Source of the DNA: Branchiostoma lanceolatum
Taxonomy: Eukaryota > Chordata > Leptocardii > Amphioxiformes > Branchiostomatidae
DNA length: 64,000 bases
Direction of reading: 5' to 3'
Assembly (NCBI RefSeq): GCF_035083965.1
Contig: NC_089722.1
Span: forward strand, 28,914,642 to 28,978,641
The translations under genes and the position numbers were made by a program. The notes under the pieces are model-generated. The model did no database searches. It worked only from the letters and a program-made list of their open reading frames with translations, and was not told the DNA's origin. Positions 24,300 through 36,038 of this stretch are shown here, in pieces (positions within the stretch are counted from its first letter, which is position 1; each line of letters starts with the position of its first letter).

Positions 24300-25853
24300 T
24301 AAGATACACTGTCATGATTGATATGACTTCTCGTTTTATCTGAATGATGATACAACTTTAACCAAGTCATGCGTGGTGCTGCAGTGCTATATATATAGCT
24401 AAGGCTTTGGTGAGTAACAAGAAGCAACATCTAAGTTTGAAGACAAATTTTCCCATCTTTTTAATCACGTATTCATTAACATTAAGCTGCGATTCACACC
24501 TCACTATCATTATCAACATGCCAACGTTTTCAAGAATATTCGATCTATTCGATTTTGGAACAACTGACCATCTAGACAGAATGCTATAGTTTCAAATATT
24601 ATTCCTGCTATGGATACACAAGAGCCAAAACCTGTACGTCAAGTCTAGGCAAGTTTACGCCCGGGACTGAACACATCTGGAAAAGAGTTGCAAGTTGTTG
24701 TGACACAAGGTACTCAAAGAATCACCGCCCCTCCTCCCCCAAAAAAACAATCAGTCATTTGTAACTATAGCTGGCTTCATGTAACTCTTAGTAGTATTGA
24801 TAATATAACTCTACGGCTGTCCGAGCTAGACGTCGAATCAGCACCAATATTCATGCACATGATACTTATGATCATAATCATCAATCATAGCATGGTCAAT
24901 TAATTGCCTGCCTTTTGGTTTAATCTAGAATAATAGATTGATTATCAAGGGTTCAACACACAGAGGTGTCTCGGCTGGTATCAACACTACGTTCAAGGCA
25001 AGTCAAGACGATTTCCAAGAGCTGCAGAACGCCAGGGAACATTTCATTGGGTGTGCAGTAAGATAGGAAGCCATAAAAGCTAGGTTATGCCACCAAAGTT
25101 ACCTTTATTGCATAGTTTTCCTTCTTCTCTCCGCTCAACAATAGAAAATATGTGGGCTGCAATCGGGGCAATCGACGCTCTTTCTCTTTAGGTGTCAAGA
25201 GCACCACTATGCGGATTACGAAAGAATGGCACATGAGTAACGATGGCAATACGATTTCACATTAGATATTTAAGAACGACTTCTAGCAGTCAATAAGATA
25301 AATGCAACACATTGACTAGAGCTTCATAATAGCTGCACATTGATTGGTCAATAAATTCTACATTGACCAATTAGCATACAACAGTGTCTGATGTGCGGTA
25401 ATGTCGATAGCATTATCCGTATTTATACCAAGAGAACCAATCAGCATTCACATGGCCCTGAGACCGCACAACACAGTATATATCCGCCACTGAGCGGTTA
25501 TCTTTAATTAAAAAATAGTACGACCGAAATCTTTGAACCGTTTGTAAAAACTTAAACGTCAAAGCCAGGGAGGTATTGAATTTATTGCACGGTAGCATAA
25601 TAAGTCGGGTTTTAGATCGTACGAATAAGATAATGAAGTTTGGCCAGTCGGCGTACAAATAAGCGCACCTTTACAGTTGTCTGCTGGGGTGAGCCGGCAG
25701 AGGGCGTCGGGATGAAAAAGAACTATATTTTGTTCGTTTACTGTTATTTTTTCAATTGTAACCTCAAATTCAGCCTATTGGTTTATCGTGTTTCGCTAGG
25801 GTACCTTACTATAGTTTTTTTCCGCGTCTGTGTCGTCACTTTGTGGTCCTTAA

Positions 25854-27105
25854 CTATAGGGCGTATTCAGTCACGTGACCCTCCCCCTAGCAACAAGCAC
25901 TGGCGGCCATGTTGATGCTCACTTGATAGTGGAGCCCTATGGAACTCTCCGTATAAATAGCAGATGTTTTCTACGCCATTCACAATTTCCCTTCGAAACG
26001 TTTTGTCTCACAATCATGGTGGTTTGCCTCGTGGTCAGATGTTGGATTAGGACTGATAAAGCACACACTGATCGGGTAACAGTAAGATTGGTTTGGCGTT
26101 TCTCGTGTAGGTGATCATGAGGGAACCGTACGAAGGGACTAACGACTGACAAAAGTGGATTTCTGACATACGAACAGCGGATCTAAATAGTTGAAGTTTG
26201 AGAATCAACGTGAGTGTATGGAAACCTTTTGTATCTGGTCGAAAAGCCAATTACAGGCCCGTTGTGTCATGTGTGTAACACAGTCGCGGCGCCGTGTAGT
26301 CGTTGCTTGAGATACGTTCGTAAACTGGGGGTTTTTCAACGTCGAACTTTCCCGATCATAACGTACTCCCTGTCAACAAAATTTTTCACGACACTCAAGA
26401 CACTGTAGCAGCGACACTGTACTACGTGGTTGCAGGCATTGGAACACTTGTATGCTCGTAGGGAATTACGCTGGAGGAAGCGACCTCTGACCTCCGCTCG
26501 TGGCCTCCATTCTGCGGCATCCGCCGTGCTGAACAGCGCGGCTGGGCTCGCCTCCCGCTTGATGTTACCACCATCCCGCCCTTGCTGCTATTTCACTTTT
26601 TTCAAGAATGTATAGAATTGTGTAACTTCACTGTACGTAATACACTACAGTTTGTATTTGCCAAGACCACAGTCTTTGGCCGTTGATGTCTTTGTGCAAC
26701 CGATAAGCCTCTACTATGGAGCAGTTTCACACAGATTAAAGACATCACATGCCCCAAATCGCGTAGCTCTTTCCTTGTTTCGTCTATGTGTACGTAAGTG
26801 TAATTCTGATTTTATGCGTACTCTGTAAACAGTTTAGCGACCATGTTTGTAGGCTGCTGGGGAAAACCTTTCCTCGCGCGCTCGTCGATAATGGGTCATT
26901 TCCAGTAGGTGAAATTGGATTTTTGTAGCGAAAAGGATGTGAGGCTGGAGACTCATTGCATATAATAAAACAGCGATCAGGCGACTTCGCATTCCTTGGA
27001 AATTTAGAGACCGTCGGACACCGAGAAACTTCGCTGCAGGGTGAGCACCAACATGGCCGCCCACGGAGGGCAGGGGTGATGACGTCACGTGAATACGCCC
27101 TATAG
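25854..27105. mobile_element. 1.25-kb non-autonomous TIR DNA transposon
   Basis: The left terminus CTATAGGGCGTATTCAGTCA is mirrored at the right by TGAATACGCCCTATAG. Inverted similarity continues to about 65 bases, including GGCGGCCATGTTGATGCTCA against its mirror TGAGCACCAACATGGCCGCC. The interior is GC-richer than its surroundings and lacks a long open frame, so it cannot move by itself. A TATA target duplication is possible, since the flank bases are TATA on both sides. Confidence 0.75.
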
Positions 27106-27559
27106 AAATCACCATAGACGAAAAACTGTGTGCTGCTGCCTTGACAGGTCTAGCTGCAGTTCTACTTCATGCCGCTATGTAACAGTGGCGACTTTGAACC
27201 GCAGCGAGTTGCTTGATCGAAATGGCTTGAACTATTTCGCTAATTAGCTTTGTAAACGGCAATTAAGCACCCTAACAGGCTAGATGAGCAGTTTGAAAGT
27301 GGGCTTATATGTATATGAACGTTAACATGTGTTCACTATTGAAATTATACTAGTGTGCAACATCAGCATTTCAGCTAATCTCCAAGCAGATCTCTTAAGT
27401 TAAAAAGTTTCTGTTCTGCATGTTTGCTGATTTATATCAGTTTTGGGGCCCGGTACCCTAGGTAGAAGAACATTCGATGGATTTTGATTATCTGGGCTTT
27501 ATCAATTTTTTTGGCCCAAAAACAATTGGTAAATGCTTCGGCCTAACATGGCGTGAAGC

Positions 27560-30500
27560 TCAAGCTTTGGTCCAGATGGGGTTTTTGCTCCTGTCTTCTC
27601 CCAGGAGACTCCTGGTGTGCTTGTTGTGGTTCACAATCTCCCACCGCAGCATCCAGGGGCCCTGTATGGTCGTGTCGAACTCGTCCTCCGCTCCAGACTC
27701 GTTGTTCTACAAACAAAGAGAGATACTCGTGAATGGTTTTATCAGATCGATAGGTCACTGAATAAGAGATTCTTTGTACAAAACATAGTGTTTTGTTCAC
27801 TCGACGTTTCGGTGACCACCTGTCACCTTCCTCAAGGCAATTCTGATTGGTTCGCTTTGCACTGCATCATAGGGGTCGCTGCTTAGAGATGCGCTTCCAA
27901 AGGTAAAGTATTTACATATATAAGCATCTGTAAGCAGCGACACCTATGCTGCAGTGCAAAGCGAACCGCACTGAGAAAGGTGACATATAGTCACCGAAAC
28001 GTTGGTTGAATAAAACACGTGGTTGTGAGTCTTTGTCAAGAGAGACACCATTTTGTAGACAGCTAAGTCGTAGCATTAGCAACCTGAAGTGTTTGAGTTT
28101 TATGTGTTTGAGTTTTATTTTCCTTGATGACCCAATTTTCGGTCTAAGAACTCTTACCATCTTTCTTTGCTGATTGGCAGTCCGGTCGACGGACTCGAAT
28201 TTCTCCCAGTCTGGCTTCAGATCCGGGTTCTTGGCGGATCGCATGGGGATGACGTCTTTGATGCCTTCGAAGCCGCAAGGCTTTTCGGGATGCTGCCAGC
28301 GGAGATCCAGACTCCACCGGATCTGGTCCGTGTTGTTCTCCAGACTGTGACGTGTGCAAAAGGTTAAGCAGTCATCCTTAAAGCCCCGCTCACACTTGTG
28401 CGTATAGTCAAGTTAATATGAGTTGCGCGACTACATTTGTCTCTGTTAAAGTTTGCGGCCGAACAAAATCGTTTGAAAGCCAAAGTATAAAGCGGCTTCA
28501 TTCCGGCTCGCGTTTTTGGCAAGCACACTGGGTCACCCCAACTATTCTCGATAAGTATGTTAGGTTGTTTTACGTGCAGAGGTTTGACGCTTGAGGCTTA
28601 CACCTGAAGCTCCCTCATACACGGGGCCGCCGGCTTTACGTCACCCTCCGAAATGACGAATGCGATCCCGTACAACATGTCGGAGCAGGGGTCGAACCCT
28701 GGGATCGAACTCCGGCCCACCGAATTTGATCCATATGGCCAAGTACTAGAAATCAGCAACGACAGTTCAACAAATCATTTCGACGATCAACATAATTAAC
28801 TGCTTAGATACACATCAAAACATAATGTGCATCTATGACAAATAATATACACGGTAAACAATCGGGTGAAGCAATGAATATAGAACATCGGGACTTTTTC
28901 ACCATCTCTAAACGATAAATGATACAGGAATATTGTTTCAAAGGGTCAGCAACATCTGGTAAAAAAAGGTACCTTCTATGGGGAATGGCGTTGTTTAAGA
29001 ACAGCACACCTCCATAGGGAACCTCGCAAGTTACAATGTCATTTTTGAGATCACATCCTGCCAACGAAAAAAACTAGATTTATTAATTTATAAGGCAGAA
29101 AAGCAATTGTGTCAGCAAATATAAGGTGAATGTTTCTTACTAAAATACCCTGTTAATATCACATTCGGCATACACTGAGTTTACAGCAGAAAAATGACGG
29201 CATTCTAGGAACGGTCATGGGTGTGCCAACGTTAACTGCCTTTTGACGAAAAAAAGTTGCCTGGACCCTTGTCGACGGTTGTTTCTACCATAGCCAGAAC
29301 AAATGAAAAGTCGTGCATGAATACTAACAGTTAGCATTCTTACAGAAACACGTACCCAGGGTGTTTTCAATCTCGTCCTCCGGGAGTTCCACGTACCACG
29401 TCCCACCAACGCAGCACAGGTGCCGGGCAGTGATGCCCTTCCGATGGCCGCCCCTCACAACCTACGGGCGTTACAACACAGATCTGTGAGATACCATTGC
29501 TACATGTATCAAGCAAGTTAACAAATGCTTATATGCAGATTATAGCATATAAAACAATGTCTAGTTGCACGGTCTAATTACCTCCGTGAATAACGGCCGT
29601 ATCATATAGTGACTTGCTGTTTGTGATGGTGATGTCTGTTCGCACGATAACTTGAGAAGGCCTGGGTGGATTGTGTTGTTATTTGATATGTGGGTAGGTC
29701 TTGGTGAAATCTAAAACTGATTAGATATTGGCCCCCTAACGGCGTGTTATAGTACTGCAGTGGAACTTCCGGGTTTGATATCTCGTTTCAATCGTTTTTT
29801 TTTTCAAGCCGTATGACTAAACCTAGCCTGGTGTCTGTCCTATTCTAGCCCCGGTTCGCTTCTCTGATTAATAATAATGGTTTATTGGTCAGAAATTACC
29901 CGTGCAATGGCAGCCAGTGCTGAATTGCTGCAGGGCTTACAATCATATAATTCAGAACAGATACATATTTGATCCACACTTGCACTTTGTGAAACTGTCG
30001 CAAGGGTCTAGGCGGCTGTCATTCGGCGCAGGTGACCTCAATAAGACCTTCCCAAACCGAAGTCAGGTACCCATTCACACCTGGGTGGAGTGAGGAAAGA
30101 AGTGTAAAGTGCCTTTCCCAAGGGCACAACATCGGGGCATGGCGGGGTTTCGAACCCGGGACCTCTCGGTTCTGGGCGAAATACTCTACCGATTGCGCCA
30201 CACGATGCCACTATGATTGCTTCCCCGCCCAGAGGAGCGGACTGGTGGCAGAATATGATAAATACCAGGCCCAGAGGAGCGATGGATACCAGACTAGAAC
30301 CCACCTGCATACAGCCGTTGTTTTTGTTGGCGTCCAGTAGCGGGATCCATGCGGTGGGCTGTAAGGTCCCAAGTGACTGAACGCCGAGGTAGGCGTTATC
30401 TGTATATTGGCAGGGCTTTGATTAATACATGATAAACAAATAGAAAATGCATCAACCTTGTTCAACGTAAATAGTGAGAGCTTGCTTCATTCGAATTAAA

Positions 30501-33500
30501 AGCTACGTTAGCTAGGAGGCTGGATTCTAGCGATGCTGAAGAAGAGTGATAGATGTCACCCAAAAAGTCTGGAAGTTATATGCGTATATTATCCGGTTGC
30601 AGAGATTGAATTGTCTCTAAACATTTTTTTAAAGTAAAACTATTATACGACGAATGCGACCAGGTCATTGGATAGGAACGTACCTTGATGCCACGGGACA
30701 GTCACTTCTTCGTTTCGAGGTGTCTGTGGGAACAATTGAATCAGACAGCATCATTGTCAACTGTTACTTACGCTGCCACTTTAAAATAGCAAGGCAGTTT
30801 CTGTGGACGAACATAGACTTGTTTTGAGAGCATTGGTAAGCGATTCAAGACAATTTTTGATTAGCTTATCACGCCATTTTCATTATGTGTATCTAAAGAA
30901 AAAATAAAACTCTAAGCTGTTTAAACGTTTTCTACTATAATACATAAGTCTATGATACATAAGTGTAATTGATTACATGTCAAAAGGTTCACAGTCATAC
31001 CACTGGTCGAAGGTATGTGTTTATCTTAATACATTTTTTTCTTCAAATAAGTTGAAGGTTTATGAATTTATGTCAATACATACCTTGGTACGAAGATTCC
31101 AGATCGGATGCCCGGCTATCTCGGGCCCTATGAACTGTTCCATGACGTTCAGCAGCCGCTCATGGGACCAAAGGTCTCGGAAAGCCTGATCGTTAAAATG
31201 TACAAACACAAGAATCACATACCACATATATGGTGTCTGTACTCACATGACTATAACCTAAGTATTGATCGCCACGCAGGGTGATGGTTCAAGACCATTT
31301 GAATTCGTACATGCGCGCGCCGCGTGCCTGCGAAGCTGGTGTGTTACGCCGAAGGGAGGTTATACCGGCTATATAGGTGCAGATAGAGATACTGTAAATC
31401 ACTTTAATATAGTGGTCGGTAATTTTAGCGGTTAGGGGAAAGGGAGTAGTTCACTGCATCTAATTTCAACGGTGGAAACAAACATCACTGTCTCAAATAT
31501 TTGCGATGATGAAATGTTAGCTGGTAAGTAGTGACCGTTAAATTGGCTAAAATTAAGAATTACAGAAGAACAATAGAAGTACAGTTCACGAGATGCAGAT
31601 ACAGATACAGGTACAGATACAGATACAGATACAAAAGACTGCCCCAATTTGCTGTCATAGACAAATGTGTTACTGCATCGTTCGTGTTGTATACTGTCGA
31701 ATGAAGACTATGACCATGTATTAGATATGGTCGTTCATTCATATTTCATTTAAAACCTGGCGAACCAGAAATCCCATCCAATCACTGAAGAAAGGTGACG
31801 TTAGTGGATGGTACATGAAACGTCTGACCGTTTCCAAAGTCTATGCAGTTTCTTGAGTAACTGTTACCTTGCATAACGACCATGTTTATTTTAGTCGTGA
31901 CTTCTGTTCTCCTGTTCCACAATACGAACGCCTGGTGAAAAAGCATATCAGAGACGAACCTGTGGTAGTTTCCCCTTCTTGTGCAGGACGACGGCCGCCC
32001 CTGGGTACTCCTTGTTGAGTAATGTCAGGCGCTGGAAAAGCCCCGCATCCTTGTGTGTGTCTGAAGCGGGTGAAAGGGATAGGGGTCCAAATGAATAGCG
32101 AAATAGAACAAAAATAGAAATATATTCGGAATATACAAATTCAAAACTTGATCTTTAGGTTTACACTAACGTGTCCATTTAGATAATGTGTTCAAGTTCC
32201 CTAGGGAACAATCAGTTGGTTGTAGTCCCAGCTACTTGTACATTTATTTATTTATTTATTTATTTATCTACTTCATCTCAAGACAGCTGGGTTGCTCTTC
32301 AACTTATAAAAGTTGATTTCCAAGAGGGCCCAGTAAAACAGAACAATGCGTATTACGTTCAGTCGGGAGGAGACAAAAGTGGACGATATTCAGCGAAACA
32401 AGTAAAATCCAATATGTTAAAACAAAATCGTTGTCCAAAACTAAACGTCTAAGCCGTTCCAAAGTAAAAATCAATAAAACTATGACACTGTTCCCGCGGC
32501 ACCTGTTATCTTGCCAGCCTTGTGCATACGCTGTGCTAGATCGTCCACCAACTCCTCCACGGCTTCTCTCACGGGCTGGAGTTCTTCTGGCGTGAAGTAG
32601 TCCTTCACTAACAAGTACCCCTGTAGAAGACACTCAAGAACTTTCCATTACTATGCACGAAAGTATACAAGTAACGTTACATGTCATCCCTACGATTTAG
32701 ATTTTAGCGAGTTGGTTTTGAAGCAAACCACAAAAAAGATTGATTACATGGCAAGTTCATTATGTAGGTTCATCATATTGCAAATGTTTATCGTTTTACC
32801 AGACATTTCTAGTCGCCACTTTCCAGGTCTTGTTGATTGCCCAACAGCGCGTGTTTTGCCCTTTGCCTGTACTAATATTATCTTTCCGACCCTCAAGTCC
32901 AAAGTACATTTTCTAGAACAGTCGTTGTTTTTAGATCCGTACAATAGCTATCCGTAGAATAGTTTATTGATGGCGATGATGAATGTTTTATTGAGTACTC
33001 ACACAAACTGACAATGGTAGTCATCTGGCTGAATTGGTGGCAGATTTTACAAAAATATCAAAATCAATCAAGTGGGTAAAATCTATTCACATATTCTTAA
33101 ATATTCACCTTGAATATTCACCTTGAAGTTCAGCCAGTAGGTACCCTTAAGGGTAATGAGGCTGTGCCTAGTTGGTGCTAGTAGCGGTGCTAACCATGAA
33201 AAGTTAAAAGAGCACGTTTTGTACCATGTGTGGTATTACGTACGAATACACAGTGATGTGTGTGTGCGCTGAGGAATCCTACTGAGGTAAACTAAAGTCG
33301 TATTTTGTGAAATGCATAGTAATTCAGATTGGAGGCTGTTAAGTTGTAGCCTGGGTGCCATCCAATTACTACCGGGGCTCTTACACTCACTACTTATATT
33401 TTTTTAGGGTAGCGAGTGTATGCGCCCCGGTAGAAATAGGATGGCACTCAGGCTAGTAAAGCTGGTTGCATGAACATCATTCATTCACGCTCACCTCGTC

Positions 33501-33647
33501 GAAGAACTGCCTGACTTGCTCTGGGCTGAGCTGGCCCGGTTTCCTCTCGGTCGGCTGCGGAGGTGGGCTGGTGTACACTTCGGGACAGCACACGGGAGGG
33601 GCCGGTCCCTCACCCGGGGGACTGTCGGTGGGACCTGTCTCCGCCAT
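27560..33647 (-). CDS. Phytanoyl-CoA dioxygenase (PhyH)-family Fe(II)/2-oxoglutarate oxygenase
   Basis: Ten exons on the - strand, in coding order: 33495-33647, 32503-32620, 31960-32060, 31084-31185, 30684-30723, 30305-30399, 29356-29461, 28973-29057, 28158-28344, 27560-27706. They give 377 residues from ATG 33645-33647 to TGA. The Fe(II) triad is H170-Q-D172 (in VPWHQDNAYLG) and H265 (in NNAIPHRS). Arg276 (DQIRWSLDLRW) sits eleven residues after the distal His, the spacing expected for the 2-oxoglutarate-binding Arg. Other PhyH-like marks are GYLLVKDYFTPEEL near the start and WIPLLDANKNNGCMQVVRGG. The first 40 residues are Pro-rich and probably disordered. The family hydroxylates diverse small molecules or fatty acyl-CoAs; the substrate here is unknown. 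No C-terminal SKL-like peroxisomal signal is present (it ends IWTKA). Confidence 0.9.
27804..28004. repeat. Head-to-head repeat with hammerhead-like cores
   Basis: An inverted repeat spanning about 27785-28010, in the intron between the last two oxygenase exons. The - strand copy at 27804-27836 reads TTGAGGA, then an AGGTGAC/GTCACC stem, then GAAAC. The + strand copy at 27971-28002 reads CTGAGAA, then AGGTGAC/GTCACC, then GAAAC. Each differs by one base from the hammerhead CUGANGA...GAAA core. Between them lies an inverted GGTTCGCTTTGCACTGC segment. Confidence 0.6.
29868..30209 (-). mobile_element. tRNA-derived SINE, family B
   Basis: On the - strand the head (30209 downward) has the A-box region GTGTGGCGCAATCGGTAGAG and the B box GGTTCGAAACC, then an unrelated body, and ends in an (ATT)n-like tail at 29868-29878. 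The element lies in an oxygenase intron and is read in the same direction as the gene. The cloverleaf is degenerate beyond the boxes. Confidence 0.75.
31597..31633. repeat. (GATACA)n short tandem repeat
   Basis: Six units of ACAGAT/ACAGGT type in the intron between oxygenase exons 3 and 4. Confidence 0.85.
31740..31870 (+). repeat. Hammerhead-like retroelement fragment, copy 1
   Basis: The core at 31785-31821 reads CTGAAGA, an imperfect hairpin, then GAAAC. Downstream is CAGTTTCTTGAGTAACTG, the tail shared with the copies near 38540 and 49757. It sits in an oxygenase intron, antisense to the gene. Confidence 0.6.
32236..32268. repeat. (TTTA)n microsatellite
   Basis: Seven TTTA-type units in an oxygenase intron. 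Confidence 0.85.
33347..33455. mobile_element. Fold-back element, TAGCCTGG family (c)
   Basis: The left end TAGCCTGGGTGCCATCCAA is mirrored by GGATGGCACTCAGGCTA. The arms include CTACCGGGGC and GCCCCGGTAG, and a TTTTTTAGGGTAGCG centre close to that of 24222-24299. It is about 40 bases from the first oxygenase exon donor. Confidence 0.85.
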
Positions 33648-34216
33648 GTTTCGTGGGTTGACTAGTACGGGAAATTGTTCTTTGTCCAGTGTCGAAAGGT
33701 AATGTTTGTTTGTTTACCCAACTAGCAATGCTAAACGGAGTACGGACTCCTCGGGTCTAGGACTAAAATGGCTATGTCAGTTTTTAAGCTCGATAACTTT
33801 TGCGATATCAAACTTAATCTAGAAGGATAAGTGCTGCTCCGTTCACATACACTACAATTTCTTTGCATCAATAATAGCTTTCCCTGATTTGATTTCATGT
33901 GATAATACTTTTAACCTGATTTTTTTTAAATGCCGACTTCTACTCCCTCCCCCTGTACGCCCTTTGGGTTGGTCCGTTAACCTTTACACCTGCCGACGTG
34001 CAAAACGTGCCCGGACAATGTTTGAAAAGGGACGCAATGTGGATAAATATTAGCTACCGACTGGTGACAAGGCGGCTGATCTTTCATCCCCCAGTTTGTG
34101 ACAATGCAGACTGAGAGATTTTATATACTGAGTCAGAAGCATATCATTCAATGTTCTACTGATGACACAATAAAACAAGTACAAAACAAAACAGTCACAA
34201 CATTAAGTACAACAAA

Positions 34217-34297
34217 TTAACCTTTAGCACATTGAAGTAGCCCTTTGACACCCTATTCTCTATTTGCTACAGAGTTAGGCAGCAGGGAGAAGGTTAA
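34217..34297. mobile_element. 81-bp TTAA-bounded mini-element, copy 2
   Basis: Same structure and orientation as 12948-13028: TTAACCTTTAGC at the left, the core ACAGAGTTAGGCAGCAGGG, and GAAGGTTAA at the right. The equal length argues for a discrete mobile unit rather than chance similarity. Confidence 0.6.
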
Positions 34298-34534
34298 AGA
34301 CAAAGAGTTTATTCTCGTGATCATTAAACAATATGAAGATTGCAGTACGAGAGCATACGGCGTCGCAGATTTCCGTCTCGCAAACAGTCGTTGTCGATTA
34401 AAACGGTCGACGCCATGTCGATGACCGGTCGACACCCTATCCGAGCGTATGATAACCTTTTTGGGAGCTGACAAAAGATAACAACTGATAAAAACACAAC
34501 TGTACAACAGTATCATGACAAAATGGTAAGGATA

Positions 34535-34625
34535 TGGTAAAGGTAAAGAAAAGGTAAAGGTAAAGAAATCGTAAAGGTAAAGAAATCGTAAAGGTAAAGA
34601 AATGGTAAAGGCAAAGGAATGATAA
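34535..34625. repeat. GTAAAG-rich tandem repeat
   Basis: About fifteen GGTAAAG/AAATCGTAAAGG units in sequence. Low-complexity purine-rich tract. Confidence 0.8.
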
Positions 34626-34639
34626 AGAAAGAGCATCAG

Positions 34640-34700
34640 CACGGGTTCAAACCCAGGCCAAAAAAACTAATCCTAACCCTCTACACCACGATACAATCAC
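34640..34700 (-). other. tRNA-like pseudogene or SINE head
   Basis: On the - strand there is an A-box-like TGGTGTAGAGGGTTAGG followed by a B-box-like GGGTTTGAACCCG, but a run of T between them and no convincing acceptor stem. It is more likely a SINE relic than a working tRNA. Confidence 0.4.
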
Positions 34701-35038
34701 GGGCTTGTTGAAGAAACCCAGTATCCAGATGGCATCTTAAAAAGTCTCACAGACTTAATAGATAAAGCTGTAGGTTTTGTTGTTAGTCGAAACGTCGCCA
34801 AGCTAACGACTGTCTCCTACACTTTGTTACAGATGCAACTGTGGCTACATAACTACGGTGTTCTACAACGTTATGTCATAAAGGTCACCCCAGGTGACGT
34901 CCGTTACTCCGTTTCGAACGCTCTAAAACAACAGAAAACAAATTCCAAATATACTGACGGTAGGGGTGATTTTCAGCCACTGCGTCCAGAGGTGTTATTT
35001 TGGAGACCAAAGCCAAGAAATCCATTCATTTTCAAACT

Positions 35039-35940
35039 ATGAGTGCAGGAGTGAACGTTGGACGATTGGGTGGTGGGAGTAAGGAACAGCCACTGCGAAC
35101 AGACTGGTCCTCGGTTGGAGTTAGTCCCTACAACAGTATCAGTAACGCTGAGCAACAGCCGAGACAAACGCTGTCATCATCATCAGATTTGGAACTCAGG
35201 ACTCCAACTTCTCTCACTCAAGAGGAGCTACAGGCTGCGGCCGCGCCATGGCTTCCCGGGCAGCTTTCAGACGACGGGAAGGATCTCAACTTCCTGACCG
35301 AGAACGACACAAACTTCATGTTACGTTGGGCGGAGGGTCTTCTCACAGAAACACAGCAACAGCAGTCTGACGCACATTTGATGACGGGTGTTAACAACGG
35401 GACATTGGGAGAGGCTAAGAATGGAGTTCATCAACGTGGTTGTTTGCCAGTTTACACACCAGCGTGCGGTGTGACACAGTGCCAGGAAACCCCCACCAAC
35501 AGCCAATACCTGGGCGATCCGTGTCTGCCACGCAGTGCGACCAAAGCGCCCAACAAGCGGGCCTTCCCGCCATCACAAAAGTGCGCTTCTCTCGCCTGTG
35601 CGACGGCCCCGGATGTGCAGTGGTACAAATGTTGTACGGGTTCATCTCCAAATGATATTGTCGCACAGTACGCATCTGGTAGAACTGTGAACGTCGTGCA
35701 ATTTGACGGAGTCTTGCTCAGCTTCGACGACACACAGGCCGTGCAGGTTCTATCCAGTCAGAACACGGGTGATGTAAGTGTAACAACGCCCGACAAGCGT
35801 CCCACATGCCGCCGTCAACTGTGGCCCGAAGAGCAGCAGAAAACTAAATCTCACGACATTACAGAAGGGGCTCCGTGGTACTTCAACTTTTCACAGAAAA
35901 TTCCAGGTACTTCTCGACGACATTTCGTCATTGGTCATCG

Positions 35941-36038
<98 letters not shown>

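Larger units (their letters stand above)
23971..27559. other. Intergenic space with two mobile elements
   Basis: This includes the methyltransferase 3' UTR, the fold-back at 24222-24299 and the TIR element at 25854-27105. Between 24311 and 25853 the DNA is AT-rich with no coding signal I can support. A solitary TAATCTCCAAGCAGAT motif lies near 27377. Confidence 0.6.
33648..35038. other. Intergenic space upstream of the oxygenase and the unknown gene
   Basis: This should hold the promoters of the divergent oxygenase (-) and unknown (+) genes, but I see no clear core promoter. It contains the 81-bp TTAA element, a (GGTAAAGGTAAAGAAA)n-like tract at about 34535-34625 and a tRNA-like segment (34640-34700). 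Near 34790 there is also a fragment (TAGTCGAAACGTCGCCAAGC) resembling the end of another dispersed repeat. Confidence 0.55.

Noticed and set aside
25640..26615. Several 60-90-codon frames in the 1.25-kb TIR element
   Set aside because: None is long or motif-bearing enough to be a transposase; they overlap on both strands as expected by chance.
30110..30209. Functional tRNA gene
   Set aside because: A and B boxes are present, but the acceptor stem does not pair and a SINE body follows.
34780..34830. TAGTCGAAACGTCGCCAAGC fragment as another ribozyme
   Set aside because: It lacks the CTGANGA half of the core; probably a fragment of an unrelated dispersed repeat.
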